Shown here in pieces: positions 12,800 through 13,735 of a stretch of DNA of 13,735 nucleotides. Origin of the DNA: a bacterium (GTDB taxonomy: Bacteria; Patescibacteriota; Patescibacteriia; 2-12-FULL-60-25); contig JAGVIJ010000036.1 in assembly GCA_020056125.1 (NCBI GenBank), positions 1 to 13,735 of the forward strand, read 5' to 3'. A program made the translations under genes and the position numbers. Within the stretch, counting starts at the first letter, position 1. Each line of letters opens with the position of its first letter. The notes under the pieces were generated by a model that did no database searches, was not told the origin of the DNA, and was given only the letters and a program-made list of their open reading frames with translations.

Positions 12800-13615
12800 A
12801 TGGCGATTCGTCAACGCGCGAGCACGTGGGTGGCGGTGGGAATTTTAGTCCTGCTGTTGTTAAAAATTTCCGGTTTGCTCAAACCGCTGGAAGATGGCAT
12901 GCGATTTGTTTTGCTGCCGGCCGGCCGTTGGATGTCGAGCGCGGGCGCTGGGTTGCGCAATGTTTTTCTCGGGTCGCCGGATTACGAAAATTTAAAACAG
13001 CGCAATCAGGAGTTGGAGCAACGGCTGATCAGTTTGGCCGTGGATTATGTGAAGCTGCGTTCCTTGGAAGAAGAAAATAAATCCTTGACCACGCTGGTTA
13101 AGTTTGTTCAAGATTCGGGTTATGACGCAGTGCCGGCGCGAATCATTGCGCGCAATCCTGATCCGCTCGGCGCCAGTATTTTGTTGGACAAGGGCGCGCG
13201 TGACGGAGTGGAAACCGGCATGGCCGTGGTGGTGGGGCAGGGGATTTTTGTGGGAAAAGTGACCGGGTTGCAAGAACGGGTTTGCACGGTAACGTTGATT
13301 TCGGATATTTCCAGCCGCGTGGCTGCCGCTTCCATTGATCAGAATGAGTTGATTGGTTTAGTGGAGGGGCGGGGAAATAATGTGGCGCGTTTAACTTTGG
13401 TGCCGCAAGCCGTGGAACTTAAATCCGATGATGTGATCGTGACCGCTGGCACTGAAGATAAAATTCCGGCTGATTTGTTGATTGGGCTGGTGAATGAAGT
13501 GGAGGGCAAACCCACTGATCCATTTAAAAACGTTTGGTTGGAACCGCTGGCTAAGATTGAGCGGATTGATTTGGTATTGGTGCTTAGGCCGGCGGTATTG
13601 CGCCCAGTTGATTAA
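12800..13615 (+). CDS. mreC: Rod shape-determining protein MreC
   Basis: The 271-residue product has the MreC plan: a basic start (MAIRQRAS), one membrane helix (about 10-28), a coiled coil (about 58-92, NLKQRNQELEQRLISLAVDY and the EEENKSL segment), then the two-barrel extracytoplasmic domain with ARIIARNPDPLGASILLDKG, VVVGQGIFVGKV, LISDISSRVAAAS and VIVTAGTEDKIPADLLIG. MreC links MreB filaments to the cell-wall synthases outside the membrane. It starts three bases after mreB with no ribosome site of its own, so translational coupling is likely. Its length is close to the family average and nothing looks damaged. Confidence 0.96.
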   Translation: MAIRQRASTWVAVGILVLLLLKISGLLKPLEDGMRFVLLPAGRWMSSAGAGLRNVFLGSPDYENLKQRNQELEQRLISLAVDYVKLRSLEEENKSLTTLVKFVQDSGYDAVPARIIARNPDPLGASILLDKGARDGVETGMAVVVGQGIFVGKVTGLQERVCTVTLISDISSRVAAASIDQNELIGLVEGRGNNVARLTLVPQAVELKSDDVIVTAGTEDKIPADLLIGLVNEVEGKPTDPFKNVWLEPLAKIERIDLVLVLRPAVLRPVD

Positions 13616-13617
13616 TG

Positions 13618-13665
13618 TCGAATCTTTAAAAAATAACTCGAAATTCGATATTCGAAATTCGAAAC
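13618..13665. repeat. Second TCGAAWT heptamer array, after mreC
   Basis: One TCGAATC lies at 13618-13624, then four in-phase heptamers (TCGAAAT, TCGATAT, TCGAAAT, TCGAAAC) fill 13638-13665. It occupies nearly the whole gap between mreC and the next gene. It resembles the array at 10336-10391 in unit and phase length. Confidence 0.8.
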
Positions 13666-13674
13666 GAACCAATT

Positions 13675-13735
13675 ATGAGTGCACGGAGTGGATTTTTGGC
13701 GCTGGCCATGGCCTTGATCGTCGGCCTGGGCGAAG
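13675..13735 (+). CDS. Start of a membrane protein gene, possibly mreD (cut by window end)
   Basis: An ATG at 13675 opens a frame running off the window, with the product starting MSARSGFLALAMALIVGLGE. The hydrophobic stretch right after a basic start fits a first membrane helix or signal anchor. In many bacteria mreC is followed by mreD or a penicillin-binding protein gene, so either is possible. Twenty residues are too few to decide. No Shine-Dalgarno site precedes it, and the 59-base gap holds the heptamer array. Confidence 0.45.
   Translation, partial: MSARSGFLALAMALIVGLGE

Overview
The window looks like a piece of a Patescibacteria (Candidate Phyla Radiation) chromosome. This is inferred from gene content and style, not from any search: tightly packed genes with 1-4 base overlaps, few Shine-Dalgarno sites, several starts just downstream of a -10-like box, DciA as the likely helicase loader, mreB-mreC, small lineage-type membrane proteins, and a PaaX/Cas2-like protein of a kind common in that group. 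TGA ends several genes (tgt, the second carbonic anhydrase-like gene, the glycosylase), so it is a stop codon here and the code is not the Gracilibacteria/SR1 code.

Region 1 (1-2580) is a damaged signalling locus. A membrane HAMP-PAS coiled-coil protein, cut by the window edge, is followed by a GAF-PAS protein that has the architecture of a sensor kinase but stops where the phospho-acceptor helix should begin. A coding-like tail follows in another reading frame, and a hidden 57-residue membrane protein lies on the minus strand.

Region 2 (2583-5215) holds a 524-residue membrane protein of unknown function whose stop overlaps the start of tgt (tRNA-guanine transglycosylase). This Tgt lacks the three zinc-binding cysteines of the family.

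Region 3 (5216-6990) holds two tandem carbonic anhydrase-like genes. The first has altered active-site residues, different codon use, its own strong ribosome binding site and its own terminator. The second keeps the metal ligands and overlaps a MagIII/endonuclease III-like DNA glycosylase gene.

Region 4 (6981-7987) is the most unusual part. A minus-strand gene for a winged-helix plus Cas2-fold (PaaX-like) protein sits between two related 36-38 bp palindromes sharing the core GCCGATCGGC. Outside these lies a 41-bp near-identical direct repeat of the 3' end of the glycosylase gene. The downstream copy is preceded by a decayed stretch that resembles the rest of the glycosylase tail. This looks like a small palindrome-bounded mobile unit, or the scar of one, inserted between the glycosylase gene and the helicase gene.

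Region 5 (7988-13735) is a chromosome maintenance and cell-shape block: a UvrD-type helicase fused to a RecB-like nuclease with an iron-sulfur cysteine set, dciA overlapping it by one base, a four-helix membrane protein, mreB, mreC and the start of another membrane gene. Arrays of a TCGAAWT-like heptamer occur inside the helicase-nuclease gene and again after mreC. No tRNA, rRNA or CRISPR array was seen.
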